Below, piece by piece: positions 1 through 11,230 of a stretch of 64,000 nucleotides of DNA (within the stretch, counting starts at the first letter, position 1; every line of letters begins with the position of its first letter). The notes beneath the pieces are model-generated. The model had not been told where the DNA came from. It worked only from the letters and a program-made list of their open reading frames with translations, and ran no database searches. A program made the position numbers and the translations under genes. Source of the stretch: Guyanagaster necrorhizus (lineage: Eukaryota; Basidiomycota; Agaricomycetes; Agaricales; Physalacriaceae); the NCBI RefSeq assembly GCF_019112545.1, contig NW_025064900.1, positions 654,443-718,442 of the forward strand, in the 5' to 3' direction.

Positions 1-830
1 CGATGCCCATATCACTAGGCCATACCGCGTTGCACAAGAATATCGTATTGTGGCCCAAATGAGACACAGAGATACATACCGGTCGCGTTTTGCGCCTAGA
101 ATTAAATCTCAACCTTTGGAATAAACCCTGGGCGCTGAACCAATTACCATCGACGATTGTCGGACCCGCAACACCAAGTGTTGCATTATTGTTTGCTATG
201 AACATGGTTAGGTGCCAACGTACTATCATGCCTGTCATAGGTTATCTCTCATGGACCTGGCATACATTCTAATCAGTTCCGGCCCATGTACACCTTCAAG
301 CTTCAACGATATCCTTGGATGTCCTGCTCATGAACAACGTTGGGGACAAAACGGGCCGATATCCCGAAATTTCCATCCGGATATTGCCGTGCCCTTCTCC
401 TGCGGCCCGCGGCATTTTGCTTCTCTGCCGGGGTTGCCGCGGCCTATCTTTGTATGGTTTCTATTGGTCTGTCTGGCAGGAATAGTCGCCGTAGGTCATA
501 GAAAAATCTTCTCCCTAGTCTCTCATTTTTTTTGATTCTTGACAAGTCGTATATTATATGGCCAGAATCGCAAACTTCACAGGGTGAAAATTCCAAAACA
601 CAACTAGATGACTGCGAATTCCCATGAATAGAAGGCATATGGCTTGCACGCAGGTCGATACGAGAGAAACCAACGACGACTAAGGACACAGGTTACTAAC
701 GTGGGGATCTCTTTGCTATCTCCTGGTGTGCTGTCATTTGCCGGCAACTCGTGTGCTCCGAGTAGACCCATTTATAATTTTTGATTTCGATATCATTTTC
801 AGTTTCCACGCCCGCTCTCTCGTTCTCATC
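1..830. other. Intergenic DNA upstream of P450-1
   Basis: No gene is supported here. Short open frames occur on both strands but none has a recognisable domain or splice pattern. Base composition is ordinary with CpG present, unlike the block that begins at 11.2 kb. Confidence 0.5.
771..777 (+). promoter_or_regulatory. TATA-like box of P450-1
   Basis: TTTATAA lies 54 bases upstream of the P450-1 ATG. A matching CTTTATAATT lies upstream of the paralogue P450-2 at 11045-11054 on the other strand, so the element may be conserved between the duplicates. The promoter role is inferred. Confidence 0.35.
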
Positions 831-3340
831 ATGATTCTCACTCCATGCATTCGTTTTTTAGCACCCATAGTGCTTCCCATTGCCCTATTTGTTGGTTTTG
901 TCTCCCTCTTGCAGAGATGGATCCTCTTCGTCTGTTACATTTCCTCTGGGATCGTGGCCCTGGGTGCAACAATGTCGGCTCTTATTTACTGGGCTTTTCG
1001 CGTCGTGTACGCGGATCATTGTGATAAAAAGGACGCTGGATCTATGGGAGCCCGTCTCGTGCCGCGTGCACAAGGGAGATGGCCTGGTAATATCGACATA
1101 CTGGCTAAATCCATGTACGTATGGGCTGAGGGATATCCTAGTAAGCTCTCCATCTGATTGGAGATGATATCGCTGATGAGAGCTCCGACAGGCGACGGTT
1201 TCGACGAGATGATAGATGCACATGGAAGCATCTTCAACCTTCGCATGCTATGGTCGGACATGGTCTTCACGACATCACCAAAGCACATCCAGCAGATTCT
1301 TGCCACAGAATTCGAGAATTTCGAGAAAGGTGCGTTTAACTGATATGAACACTCCGGGGGAAGAATGACTAAATACTCCACACAGGTCAAAGGTTCCAAT
1401 ATGCTATGAAATCTGTGCTAGGTGTCGGGGTATTCAATGCTGACGGTAAGCTCTTCATCTCTCATGGATTTCAAGGCTGAAACTTCCTCCACCTTTAGGT
1501 AAACTGTGGAAGTATGTCACCACATTCCGATTATGAACCGATCTGAAAATGATGTTCGCAGGTTCCATCGATCAATGACACGGCCTTTCTTTACGCGAGA
1601 CAGGATCACTCATTTCGATTTGTATGACCGACATGCAGATGCAGCAATCTCTCAGATGAAGCGTAGGCTTCGCAGTGGTTATGCCGTGGAATTTCAGGCA
1701 CGTTGATCCATCACATGTCGTATTTTTGAAAGGATACTCTAATTCTGCCTCAAAGGATCTAATGGGCCGGTTTACAATGGATTCTGCAACTGATTTCCTA
1801 TTCGGTTCTTGCGTTAACAGCCTCTCAGCGACACTACCTTATCCGCATGGCGCTTCTCTTATCCTGGCAGAGTCTGATAACACCCGTCGTAATGAAGCCA
1901 ATGTGTTCGCGGAGGCATTCCTCAAAGCACAACGCACTCTGGCAAATCGAATACGTCAAGGGGGGATATGGCCGCTCTTTGAGATCACAAACGATGAAAC
2001 AGAAACTCCCATGAAGATAGTGCATGGCTTTGTGGAGCCTATCATCGATGCAGCCCTCCGAAAACAGAAAATATCCGTCTCCAAGAAGAAGGATCTTAGT
2101 GAAATTGGCGACGATGAGACGTTGCTAGACCATCTCGTCAGCATGACATCTGGTACGAGGGGTAAAATAAAATCTGAGCTTTCCTTCTGAGCTCCTTGTC
2201 TAGATCAGGTCGTCATTAGGGATGAAACGTATGTTCTAGAGTACTAAGAACTACTTCCCAGCTGATGGTTCTTCTAAGGTTGAATATTTTATTAGGTATA
2301 TACTTCCTTTATTGATATCATGTTTTCGAGCTCATCCCTACAGCCGCACGCGATACTACTGCAGCGACACTTACTTTAATCGTCTACTTTTTGTCCATGT
2401 ATCCTGACACTTGCTCGCGCCTCAGGGAGGAAATCCTAAGAAGAGTAGGTCCCAACCGCATGCCTACTTTTGAAGATATAAAAGAAATGAAATACTTGAG
2501 GGCAGTTATTAATGGTACGAGGTACAGATTGTAAAGTGGTGTAATCATCTCATCTGTTGTTCCAGAGACGCTGCGATTGTACCCTATTGTGTATGTGTCC
2601 ACGTCCGTCTATTCCTCTGTTTGTTGACCGCCTATGTATAGTCCGTTCAATGTCAGGTAAGGCGAAAGCACGTTTTATACATTGACTGACTCTTACCATG
2701 CTGATCAGAGATTCAATCAACGCGACGACCTTTCCTTCAGATAATCCTTCCGAAAAGCCACTCTATATTCCTGCGCATACGACGTAGCACCTTTTCCTAT
2801 AAATTCAGTTCGTTGTCTTATCATGACCATGTATCTTTAGAATACTTTACTCTGTCTTTCTCATGCATCGCCGAAAAGATCTCTGGGGCCCTGACGGTGA
2901 GCACTACCATTTATGAAAAGCTACACGCCTCGAGTACCAACTTCTCTCTAGCTGAAGAATTCGACCCCAACCGTTTCCTGGACCACCGGCTCAAAAAATA
3001 CCTGACTCCTCACCCCTTCATTTTCCTTCCTTTCAACGCGGGACCGAGGATATGCTTGGGGCAGCAGTTTGCGTATAACGAAATCTCTTTTATGCTTGTC
3101 CGGCTCTTGCAGACCTTTTCTTCTTTTAAATTCTGCGGGGAGGCTCTGCCGAATGAGTGCCGTACTCCAGCAGATTGGACAAAGTGCAATGGGAGAAAGG
3201 CAGTTGATAAATTCTGGCCAAGAAGTACGTTGACCCTGTATAGCGCGGTGAGTGAGTAATATTGTCTCATTGTGTTTTTAAACTGACATTTGACTCAGGG
3301 TGGTTTGTGGATTAAGGCCACCGAAGCCGATAGGGCTTGA
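831..3340 (+). CDS. Cytochrome P450 monooxygenase (P450-1), multi-exon
   Basis: A membrane-anchored P450 resembling CYP63/CYP52-type alkane and fatty-acid hydroxylases. It would insert one oxygen atom into a substrate using electrons from P450 reductase at the ER. The ATG at 831 starts a hydrophobic anchor ([20 protein letters not shown]) that also begins P450-2. About 13 exons join in frame: the GDGFDEM exon after 1190, the [15 protein letters not shown] region near 1560, the I-helix near 2345-2400, ETLR of the EXXR motif near 2567, [10 protein letters not shown] near 2865, and the heme loop [13 protein letters not shown] near 3035. The last exon ends KATEADRA at 3340. Two oddities: the I-helix reads AARDTT where P450-2 has AGRDTT, and the intron after SGYAVEFQ near 1698 begins GC rather than GT. 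It also lacks a few residues after the anchor relative to P450-2. I saw no disabling stop once introns are removed. The substrate is unknown. Confidence 0.85.
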
Positions 3341-4035
3341 ATGTAAATTGCATCCAAAAAATTGATACCCATGCTCCGATATTGTGAATCTAGCACTTCT
3401 CTGACTAAGACTCCTAACCCTTTTAATAGCACATGATAGCTTCAAAAAAAGAGGTGCTATCATCTAGAAATACTGAGTCTCACGAAGGGCTTGTGTCATC
3501 TGAGAAGGTGGAACCGAAGGCATATGTTATCAAATCGATGGGAGTAAATTGGAGTACCGACTCCAGGACGTGAGAGCTGCGCCATCTTCCGAATAAGTTT
3601 GGGCCACGAACAAAAATATTTATTTTTTTTGAGTATTTTACGGTCCCAATTGTCTCAGGAGTCGTCATTAGTGGTTTCAGTTTGTGAGCACAAGCTCCAC
3701 ACTTCGAAGCTCAGGGTGAGAATCAGAAATTTATCATGTACTCAGATTTCTGAACCGTGTCTCGTAACAATGGACGATATGAGTCAGTGACGGGTGAAAC
3801 TCATGTCTCATCAGCTTATTTGTACTTTTGATTTCCCGGAGAGTGCGCGGCTTGTCGAAGACTTCGACCTTTACAGCACAACCCTCGATAATTCCTTGTC
3901 CGTTTACCATCACCATCTCTATTAGCCATCGCTACAATAATGGCGAAGCTTATGCATACGGCGAGTCTTATATTTCATTACATTATAGCTTTGTTTAGAC
4001 GCTAAGACGCTGTTCAGGGCACTCTCCACTTGCAG
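3341..4035. other. Spacer between P450-1 and X1
   Basis: No supported gene. The right end (about 3940-4035) matches the 5' part of the mirrored X2 gene and probably holds the leader or first exon of X1. An ATG at 3940 opens a short frame that stops soon after, so the true start of X1 could not be fixed. Confidence 0.4.
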
Positions 4036-5076
4036 AGCACCTACTGGGAGGCGACTCAGACGGACGAATTTCATTCTGGCTCGGAACCAGTGACCACGCC
4101 AGTGGACGAAGATCGCCAGCCTTCAGGCTTTTCTGGGCTTCACGAGCAGCCCATCGCCCACTCCGATTTTGACCCTGACTCCTCGCCAGAAAAGCCTAAG
4201 TCAGCCAAGTACCTGAGATTCAATGGCGTTGAGTTACCCACCAAGACTCGCCCGCTGAAGAGAGTGGTGGCAAAGGCAAAGAGGTTTGCGAGATGCTTCA
4301 AGTTGGTTCAAAGCTCGAGGGTGGGCGTTTCGATGATGCTTGCGGATTCAGTAGTGAAGGGTGGCAAGATCAACTTGAAGGGCCAGCATTTTTCACCCAC
4401 CCTGGACAGCACAGATATTGAAGAACAGATGACGCATGACAACGCCGATCTTCTGGATAGCGACCCCTTCGCTGCTATCGTTACTCCCAAGGAAACGATC
4501 GCAGAGCAGACCAGGGAAACGACCGCAGAGCAGACCAGGGAAACAACCGCAGAGCAGACCAGGGAAACGACCACAGAGCAGGCCAGGGAAACGACCTCAG
4601 AGCAGGCCAGGGAAACGACCTCAGAGCAAGCCACGTTCAACTCCGTGAGTGCAGTCGAAAATCTTGACACAGAACCCAACGTAAATGTTCGTGACATATT
4701 GTTTTTCGTTATGTAAACTCACATCACAATCGTTTAGACACCTTCTGAAGATTCCACTTCTGTCTGTGTTGACTCGTCCGAACATCCATCCGAGTCTGAC
4801 GGTGCTCTCGGAGAGGCACCTAGATCCCTGGACTTTGTCTCAGAAGATGTTTCTCCCGCTTTTCCGAAAGTCCTTCTATTCTTTCCCTGGTGTATTCTTT
4901 TCTGTGCAACCATATTTCTCTCTGCCAGGCATCCTGAAGGAATGCACTGCTTTGCCTATTGGACCGACTTGGCTGTTCTCCATGTTATGGTTCTCTTCGC
5001 TTTCATTGTAGGGTATGTTGCTGGGGAGGAAGCCAATGTTTCTGCGAACAATCATTCTCCGAATGATTTATTTTGA
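4036..5076 (+). CDS. Unknown two-helix membrane protein X1 with eight-residue tandem repeats (5' end unresolved)
   Basis: Not recognised as a known family. The main exon starts after an acceptor-like CACTTGCAG at 4027-4035 and runs to 4680. It encodes an acidic, Ser/Pro-rich stretch, a basic patch (RVVAKAKRFARCF), then six eight-residue repeats of ETTAEQTR type. An intron starting GTAAATG at about 4681 ends at TTTAG near 4738. The second exon adds two hydrophobic segments (VLLFFPWCILFCATIFLSA and LAVLHVMVLFAFIVGYVAG) and stops at 5076. The likely layout is a cytosolic low-complexity N-terminus tethered by a C-terminal membrane hairpin. It lies next to P450-1 and its relative X2 lies near P450-2, so the pair was duplicated together. 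The first exon is unknown, so no function is proposed. Confidence 0.55.
4492..4635 (+). repeat. Six in-frame 24-base tandem repeats in X1
   Basis: Six consecutive 24-base units begin at 4492, 4516, 4540, 4564, 4588 and 4612. Each encodes ETxxEQ followed by TR, AR or AT. Units 1-3 end in TR and units 4-5 in AR, which suggests stepwise expansion. The mirrored gene X2 has no such repeats. Confidence 0.9.
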
Positions 5077-6372
5077 ATGACAAAGAATGTTGGCCTTACT
5101 TAATACTTCATCTGTATCTGTTGAACGAGACACGTACTACCCGACTCTTTTCCTCCTTTATTATCTATATTGTACACCATTCCTTACGGACTCTTTCTTT
5201 TGTCTGAGCTCCTATACTTCATCCTGACATTATATATGCCTAGTAGCTACACCCCCCCATCCTCAGTCATTTCACCTATACTGCACTGACTGAGGTATGT
5301 TACTTAACTCATATACCTATATGCACTTTACTTATCCCGATAGTTCTTACAATGTCATTCTTATTACTTTACTATCTTCTTCAATTCGGACTCACTAAGA
5401 CTTAATATTTTCACGTCTTGATCTGATTCTAGAATGAATTTCCACTTTTCTCGCCCCCAGTTTTTCACGGACGTCTTGATACAGTTTGTATATCTACTTG
5501 AGCCGCATTCCGGCGTTGCACAGAAACCCAGAACACGACTGATGACAAGGATACTGTACTCTTTCTTTTCAATTATATTTTGGTGAGGTGGTACGCGGTG
5601 TACATTTCACGATATTGTACAGTTCTGTATAAATTTGTCATATGGTTGTAGCAACTGGGGCCTTCGGCACCCTAGAAATTCACCGACTCTCACCCTGAAA
5701 TTTCGCAGAAAACAGCTTTTACCATTGCCAACAAGAATACGTCTCGTCCGGGTTTAGAGAGTACGCGAGGAATATTGCATATTTACTACTTATTCAATGG
5801 ACTTTGCAAACCTTTTCAAGTGTAACATACCTTAGACATATACAATTATGAGTAGGCATTCTTATAGATGACGGGGACCTGATGCAAGTTGACATTCAAC
5901 CTACCGGAGTAAACACATTCTATGAGCAGCCAAACCATGGGCAAATTGTTCTTCTACCAAGCCTACCTGAAAAAAAAACTTGCATCATGCAGGCGAGAGA
6001 AATGTATATCCATTCTGGAATTAGACCAAGACATCAAAATATAAATCCGAACTGGCATTTCGAGAATGAGGACATGCAGGTAAAGTGCTAGGAGAAGGCG
6101 AAGAATTAACACCTAGTGACATCCAAAATCAATCATTCTGTATCCGAATCATCGTCCACGGCAGTACTGACTTCTTCGCATCCAGAAAAGTACCCTTTTG
6201 GCAATTGCGTCATCGAGAATGGCTTGGAGCAGCCAAAATTTACCGCAATAAAATACAGAAACTGCCTATTGTCGTTGCCCATAGGGATTTTGCTGTCAAA
6301 ACGGAAGTCGTGCCACGCCACGATACTTTTTTCGATGGTAAGAGCGACAAGAGTGACTCCGAGTGGTAAGTG
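5077..6372. other. Centre of the inverted duplication
   Basis: Spacer between the convergent X1 and X2 genes. It holds a 69-codon open frame at 5882-6091 and an overlapping one at 6085-6369, neither with a recognisable domain. I could not find an exact palindrome at the axis by eye. Composition is AT-richer than the genes but CpG is present. Confidence 0.4.
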
Positions 6373-7334
6373 CTACGCGCCGATACATATGATGAAACCG
6401 AAGATCATAACATGAAGAATAGCGACGTTGGCCCAATGTGCAAAGCGGTGGATTCCTTGAGGTGACGCAATATATCCCAGAAAGAATGCAGTATATTCCA
6501 GGTGCTTAGGAGAGCAAACTGGTTCCACCAACAGGACCACACCAAAGAAGGAAGAGAAGAATTTTCAAAAGAGCCGGAGGAACTGAATTTGGGGGAAAAT
6601 CCGGGAATCTAGGTGCGAGAGCTTCATCAAAGAGATATTCAATTGAGTCAACGAAGACGGCGTTGGCTTCTTCAGTGGGCGTCTGGATGATGTTATTGGA
6701 GTGTACATAACGAAAAGAGTATGTCACGAACATTTTCGATAGTCTTTATGTCAAGATTTTGGACCGCAGTCATGGAGATGGACCTGGGATGCAGGCTAGG
6801 TTTGACGTCATGTATATCTGCAGGCGCTTGAGCAACGACAGCGAGAGGGTGCTGCTCTTCAATATTGATCTCCATGCTGTCCGTTGGAAGAATAAGGGTA
6901 GGTAATGCGCTTTGGATCTTAAAGGCATCGGTCTTGCTATCCGTGAGAACAGAATTGGCAAGCATTAGCAAAACGCTCACCTTCGAGCCATGAACCAAGC
7001 CTCTCGCAAACCTTTTTGCCTTTGTCGCCACCTTCGAAAGCAAACGAGTCTTGACGCGCACCTCAACAGTATCGAATTCTGGTACCTATCCGGCCTAAGG
7101 GTTGCTTGCAAGTCGAGGTCGAACTCGGCGATGAGCAAAGCGCTGAAGATGTTCGTTCACCAGCGTCGTCAGTTCTGAGCCAAAACACGATTCATCCTCA
7201 CCTCCGAGTCGGTGCGCTGCATGCAATGACTGTCCTGAACAACGTGTTAACATCTGGAACGTTTCTGGGATGATATAAAGAGTCGCCATAGGCATACCTG
7301 TCATCATCATCGTGACGAAGGAGGAAAAACTCAA
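6373..7334 (-). pseudogene. Degenerate paralogue of X1 (X2)
   Basis: On the minus strand the conserved core reads KRFARGLVHGSKVSVLLMLA, then an acidic stretch and TAVQNLDIKTIENVRDILF. This parallels KRFARCF...VSMMLADSV and SAVENLDTEPN in X1. The eight-residue repeats are absent. After an acceptor near 6685 the last exon reads into LLKILLFLLWCG, matching the first X1 membrane helix, but stops shortly after. The second helix (HVMIFGFIICIGA, ending at 6373) lies in another frame unless an extra intron is removed. The 5' part (7095-7334) also appears frame-shifted against X1. I call it a decaying copy, although an alternatively spliced functional gene is not excluded. Confidence 0.5.
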
Positions 7335-7644
7335 AGCAAAAAAAGAACAAGCTGATGGTGATGGTAAAAGGTCAAGAAACGCCGGTACGGCAATTACAAA
7401 GTCTGTTTTGTTTTGGTTTGTTCGCGATCATGTGCCATGACGGTGCGACAACTCAACGACCCCAACACTGGTGACAAGGTGTCATTCTAAAAAAGCCTAG
7501 AATGCAGTATCAGCTTTAAAGAAGAAAAACTGTCCGAAAGGTCGGTAGACGTCTCTGCATTTCTCCAATGGCATTCCCTCTTTATTTCCTTCCTTACACC
7601 TTCCTTCTTTAGCTCCTACGAAGTGTTGGTATTCCGATTTATTC
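7335..7644. other. Spacer between X2 and the P450 fragment
   Basis: No supported gene. Open frames here are short and unrelated to known domains. Confidence 0.4.
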
Positions 7645-7990
7645 TCTGTTTCATCCCTGATGTCGACCAAATCTGGATAAGAGGCTTCGAAGGAATGGTC
7701 AAATTTTATTTTACCCCTCGTACCAGTTGTCATGCTGACGAGATAATCTGGTAATGTCTCCTCGTCGCCAATTTCATTGAAGTCCTCGAGACCGGAAGCT
7801 TTCTTTTTTTGGAGTGTGGCCTAGATGGTAAGTTCGACAAAGTCATAAACGACCTTCATGGGAGCTTCAGTTTTATCGATTGCAATCCTAAAGAGCGACC
7901 CCGTCCGCCCTTGACGCTCTCGAATCAACATAATGTGCTGTGCTCTGAGAAACGCCTCGGACGCGTGGATATGTGCGGCATGCCCCGAGG
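7645..7990 (-). pseudogene. Third cytochrome P450 copy, internal fragment
   Basis: Minus-strand sequence here matches P450-1 from about 1900 to 2228. The MTTGTRGKIK stretch matches [10 protein letters not shown] of P450-1, and the flanking DIRDET matches VIRDET. The region upstream matches the part of P450-1 that encodes FAEAFLKAQ through [11 protein letters not shown], but with frameshifts and a stop. No heme loop, anchor or I-helix was found around it. It lies between X2 and P450-2 in the same orientation, so the P450 part of the cluster was duplicated at least twice. Confidence 0.7.
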
Positions 7991-8403
7991 ATTAGCCGCG
8001 GGCCGCGTGACACGGTTGACCTCCTAATATCGGTGGCCGTTGGGACTTCGGAAGTTTTAAAAGCTTGAATGTGACATTGACGTTGCCGTTGGCCGCCTCC
8101 TGCACCCTATTTCCCTAGCTCTGGCAGTTTCCACCGATACTGGAGTACCAGCAGGGTATTTTGTCGTCTTCGTAAGTCGGGGGTCTAAAGCTGACAGTAG
8201 TTCTTCCTTCACTTTGTTACCTTTCGATTTTGTCAGCTAAACAAATTTCAAAAGCGACCCAGCCCTTACTTCATGGCTCACGGGAATGATAAACTGCTAC
8301 GCGTCTTTGTAAGGTAAATTGAGCCTCACACATATTACTTTCAGTACAGATACTACACTTACAAATACTAAATATACAATATCGGAACACACGCATCAAA
8401 TTT
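7991..8403. other. Spacer downstream of P450-2
   Basis: No supported gene. It would contain the 3' untranslated region of P450-2. Confidence 0.4.
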
Positions 8404-10947
8404 TCAAACCTGAGCCAAATTCAAGCTATCAGTTTCAGTCGCCTTAATCCACATACCACCCTAAGCGACGGAGCTGTTAGTTGAAGGTATAGAATAAGAA
8501 GAAAAAGGTTCCCGCTCACCGCGCTATACAACGTCAATGTATATCTCGGCCAAAATTTGTCAACTGCCTTCCTTCCCTTACATTTGGCCCAATCCGCCGG
8601 AGGACGGAACTCGTTCAGTAAAGCATCCTGATCGAATTCGAACGACGTGAAGTTCTGCAAGAGTCGCACAGCCATGAAAGAAATTTCGTTATACGCAAAC
8701 TGCTGCCCCAAGCAGATCCTTGGGCCCGCGTTGAACGGAAGAAAAATGAAGGGGTTAGGTATTAGATACTGCTTCAGTCGGTGGTCCAGGAAACGATCAG
8801 GATCAAATTCCTCGGCTGAAAGTAGGTCAACGTCCGCCTTCTGGTCTATAGGTATCGGTAACGCTTACCATCAGGACCCCAAAGATCTTTTCGACGATGC
8901 ATGATGAAAACTGAATACGAGACTCTGAAAATGAACTTAATGAACCGAGGCGTAGCATGAAGGGAGATAATACTTCGTGTTTGCCGGGATATACAATGGC
9001 TTCTCCGAAGGATCCTCGGAAGGGAAGGTTGTGGCGCTTATAGATTCTCTGACGAGCATCATGAGCCTTGAAAGAACTGGGAGATATCACCATCCTACCT
9101 GACATTGAAAGGACTATACTCTGGGCGTCAGAAGAATCTGAGCATGAAAACTGTGGATACGTACACGGCGGGATACAGTCTCAGCGTTTCTAAGACAATC
9201 ACTTGAATACATGGCTCGGCGTCATCGATTTCAAGGCATACCATTGATCACCGCTCCCAGATACTTCATTTCCTTGATGTCCTCGAAAGTGGGTGCACGG
9301 GTGGTGCCGACTCTGGTGAGAATCTCTTCTCTGAGACGGGTGCAAACATCTGGATACATGGACAAGAAATAGACGAGGAAAGTGAGTGTCGCCGCGGTAG
9401 TGTCGCGTCCAGCTGGCAGATATGAGTTTTACATCGTTAAATGAAGATAGACATTTACCAATTAAGATATTAAGACTCCAAAGATACATCAGTCGAACGC
9501 CGAAAGCAGAAAACCGTACGACTTACGTTTCATCTCTGATGACAGCAGGGTCTGTGAAGGTAGGATCAAAATTAAGCACATTTATCGGGAATAATTAGGC
9601 GCCATACCAGATGTGATGCTGACGAGATGGTCCAGCAACGTTTCATCGTCGCCAACGGCAGCGGGCTCTGGTTTCTCATTCACAGAATCGGACGATTCCT
9701 TCCTCTTCAATGCCGCCTGGATGATGGGCTCGACAAAGCCTCGCACGACCTTCATTGGAGCCTCAGTCTTATCCTTCCTGATCTCAAACAACGGCCAGAT
9801 CCATCCCTTGCGCAAGCGACTAGATAATATCTCCTGGGCCTCAAAAAATGCCTCGGAAAACTCATTGGCTTCAAGAGAGCGAGCATCGTTGGCTTCTGCT
9901 GGGACAATAGATATACTTTGAGGGTAAGGTAGCGCGGCCGTAAGAGTGTTGACGCAAGAGCCGAAGAGAAACTCGGTGGCAGAGTCCAGAGTAAAGCGGT
10001 ATGTCAGATCCTACGAGAACAGGTCAGGACGATCCTTTCATCCGATAATTCGTTAACGAACCTGAAAATCAACAGGATAGCCGCTCCGAAGCCTTTGTTT
10101 CATCTGACTGATTGCTGTCTCTGCGTGTCGGTCGTATAAATCGAAATGGATGATCCTGTCCCGGGTGAAAAAAGGTCTGGTCATGGATCGATGGAATCTA
10201 AGATGATCAAGTTAGAATCGATATACAACTTCAGAAGGTGACGCTACTATAGCATACCTCCACATGGGACCTGAAGGTCTATGAATTAGCAGGGAGGTCT
10301 ATGAACTTGGGCAGGCTCGTACCATCGGCATTGAATACTCCCAAACCTAATACAGATTTCATGCTATTTTGGAATCTTTCACCTACATGGCCTTCCATAT
10401 CAATGGTAGGCAGGATGCAGAATAGGTCTACCTTTCTCAAAATTCTGGAACTCAGTGGCAAGGACAATCTGAATTTGCTTCGGCGACGTTGTAAAGATCA
10501 TGTCAGACCATAGAAGGGGCAGGTTAAAGTAAGGCCCATGCGTGTCTGTCATTTCTCCTAGACCATCACCTGTACGACATCGCAATGAAAAAGCTGTTCC
10601 GTGGTACCAAGATACAATGTCTTACTGGGGTAGCCGTTTGCCCAGGGACCGACCATTGCCGCAAAGATATCAGCATTTCCAGGCCATCTGCCTTTAACTC
10701 GCTTCATGATACGGGCACCAATAGCTTTTGCTGAATTTTTATGAAGGCGGTCCATATAGACAACGCGCAAGGCCAAGAACACGAGGGAAGTCGCAAGGGC
10801 CGTCAGAAATACTACGGAAGGGGAAGCGTCCCAGTTCTTTGGGTTCAAGAGAAGGCCCCATCGTTGCAAAAATGTGGCGAAACCAGCCATCAAAGCAACG
10901 GGAAGGAATGCAGCTGCGAGAAAACGAATTCCTGGAGTGAGAATCAT
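8404..10947 (-). CDS. Cytochrome P450 monooxygenase (P450-2), multi-exon
   Basis: Paralogue of P450-1 on the opposite strand with the same exon plan, resembling CYP63/CYP52-type fatty-acid or alkane hydroxylases. The start at 10947 gives [20 protein letters not shown], a membrane anchor followed by the ...[20 protein letters not shown] stretch. Joined exons give [50 protein letters not shown], a canonical I-helix [11 protein letters not shown] near 9400, ETLRLYPAV of the EXXR motif near 9190, [10 protein letters not shown], and the heme loop [17 protein letters not shown] near 8710. The final exon [18 protein letters not shown] ends at 8404. The DIKEMKYL segment has G where P450-1 has R before AVIN. 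I saw no disabling stop. It looks the more canonical of the two copies. Confidence 0.87.
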
Positions 10948-11044
10948 GATGAGAGTGGGAAGAAACGAGAAATCCAAAATGACATAGTATGATGCTGATT
11001 CCGGCCGGGTAGGTGAAACAAAGTCACAAGAGCAAGCAAGCAGG

Positions 11045-11054
11045 AATTATAAAG
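11045..11054 (-). promoter_or_regulatory. TATA-like box of P450-2
   Basis: The minus strand reads CTTTATAATT about 98 bases upstream of the P450-2 ATG, resembling TTTATAATT upstream of P450-1. The role is inferred from position and conservation. Confidence 0.35.
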
Positions 11055-11230
11055 CTGGTGATCCTCAAGAAACAATGACAGTGAATTAGACTGGTTATCA
11101 GGGGATAGTTATATTTCTGTATTAGTGCCATTTATGCAAGATGAGCAGCGCCGTGCGAGTTGCAAGTGAGGACAAGGAACAACAGCCGCTCTCGGCAATT
11201 TGCGAGACATGAAATATGTACCGGACCGAT

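Noticed and set aside
4308..4697. 129-codon minus-strand frame over the X1 repeats
   Set aside because: It is the antisense reading of the 24-base tandem repeats, and X1 has splice sites and a paralogue supporting the plus strand.
5882..6369. Two open frames at the centre of the inverted duplication
   Set aside because: No recognised domain, no clear splice pattern and no paralogue to support them.
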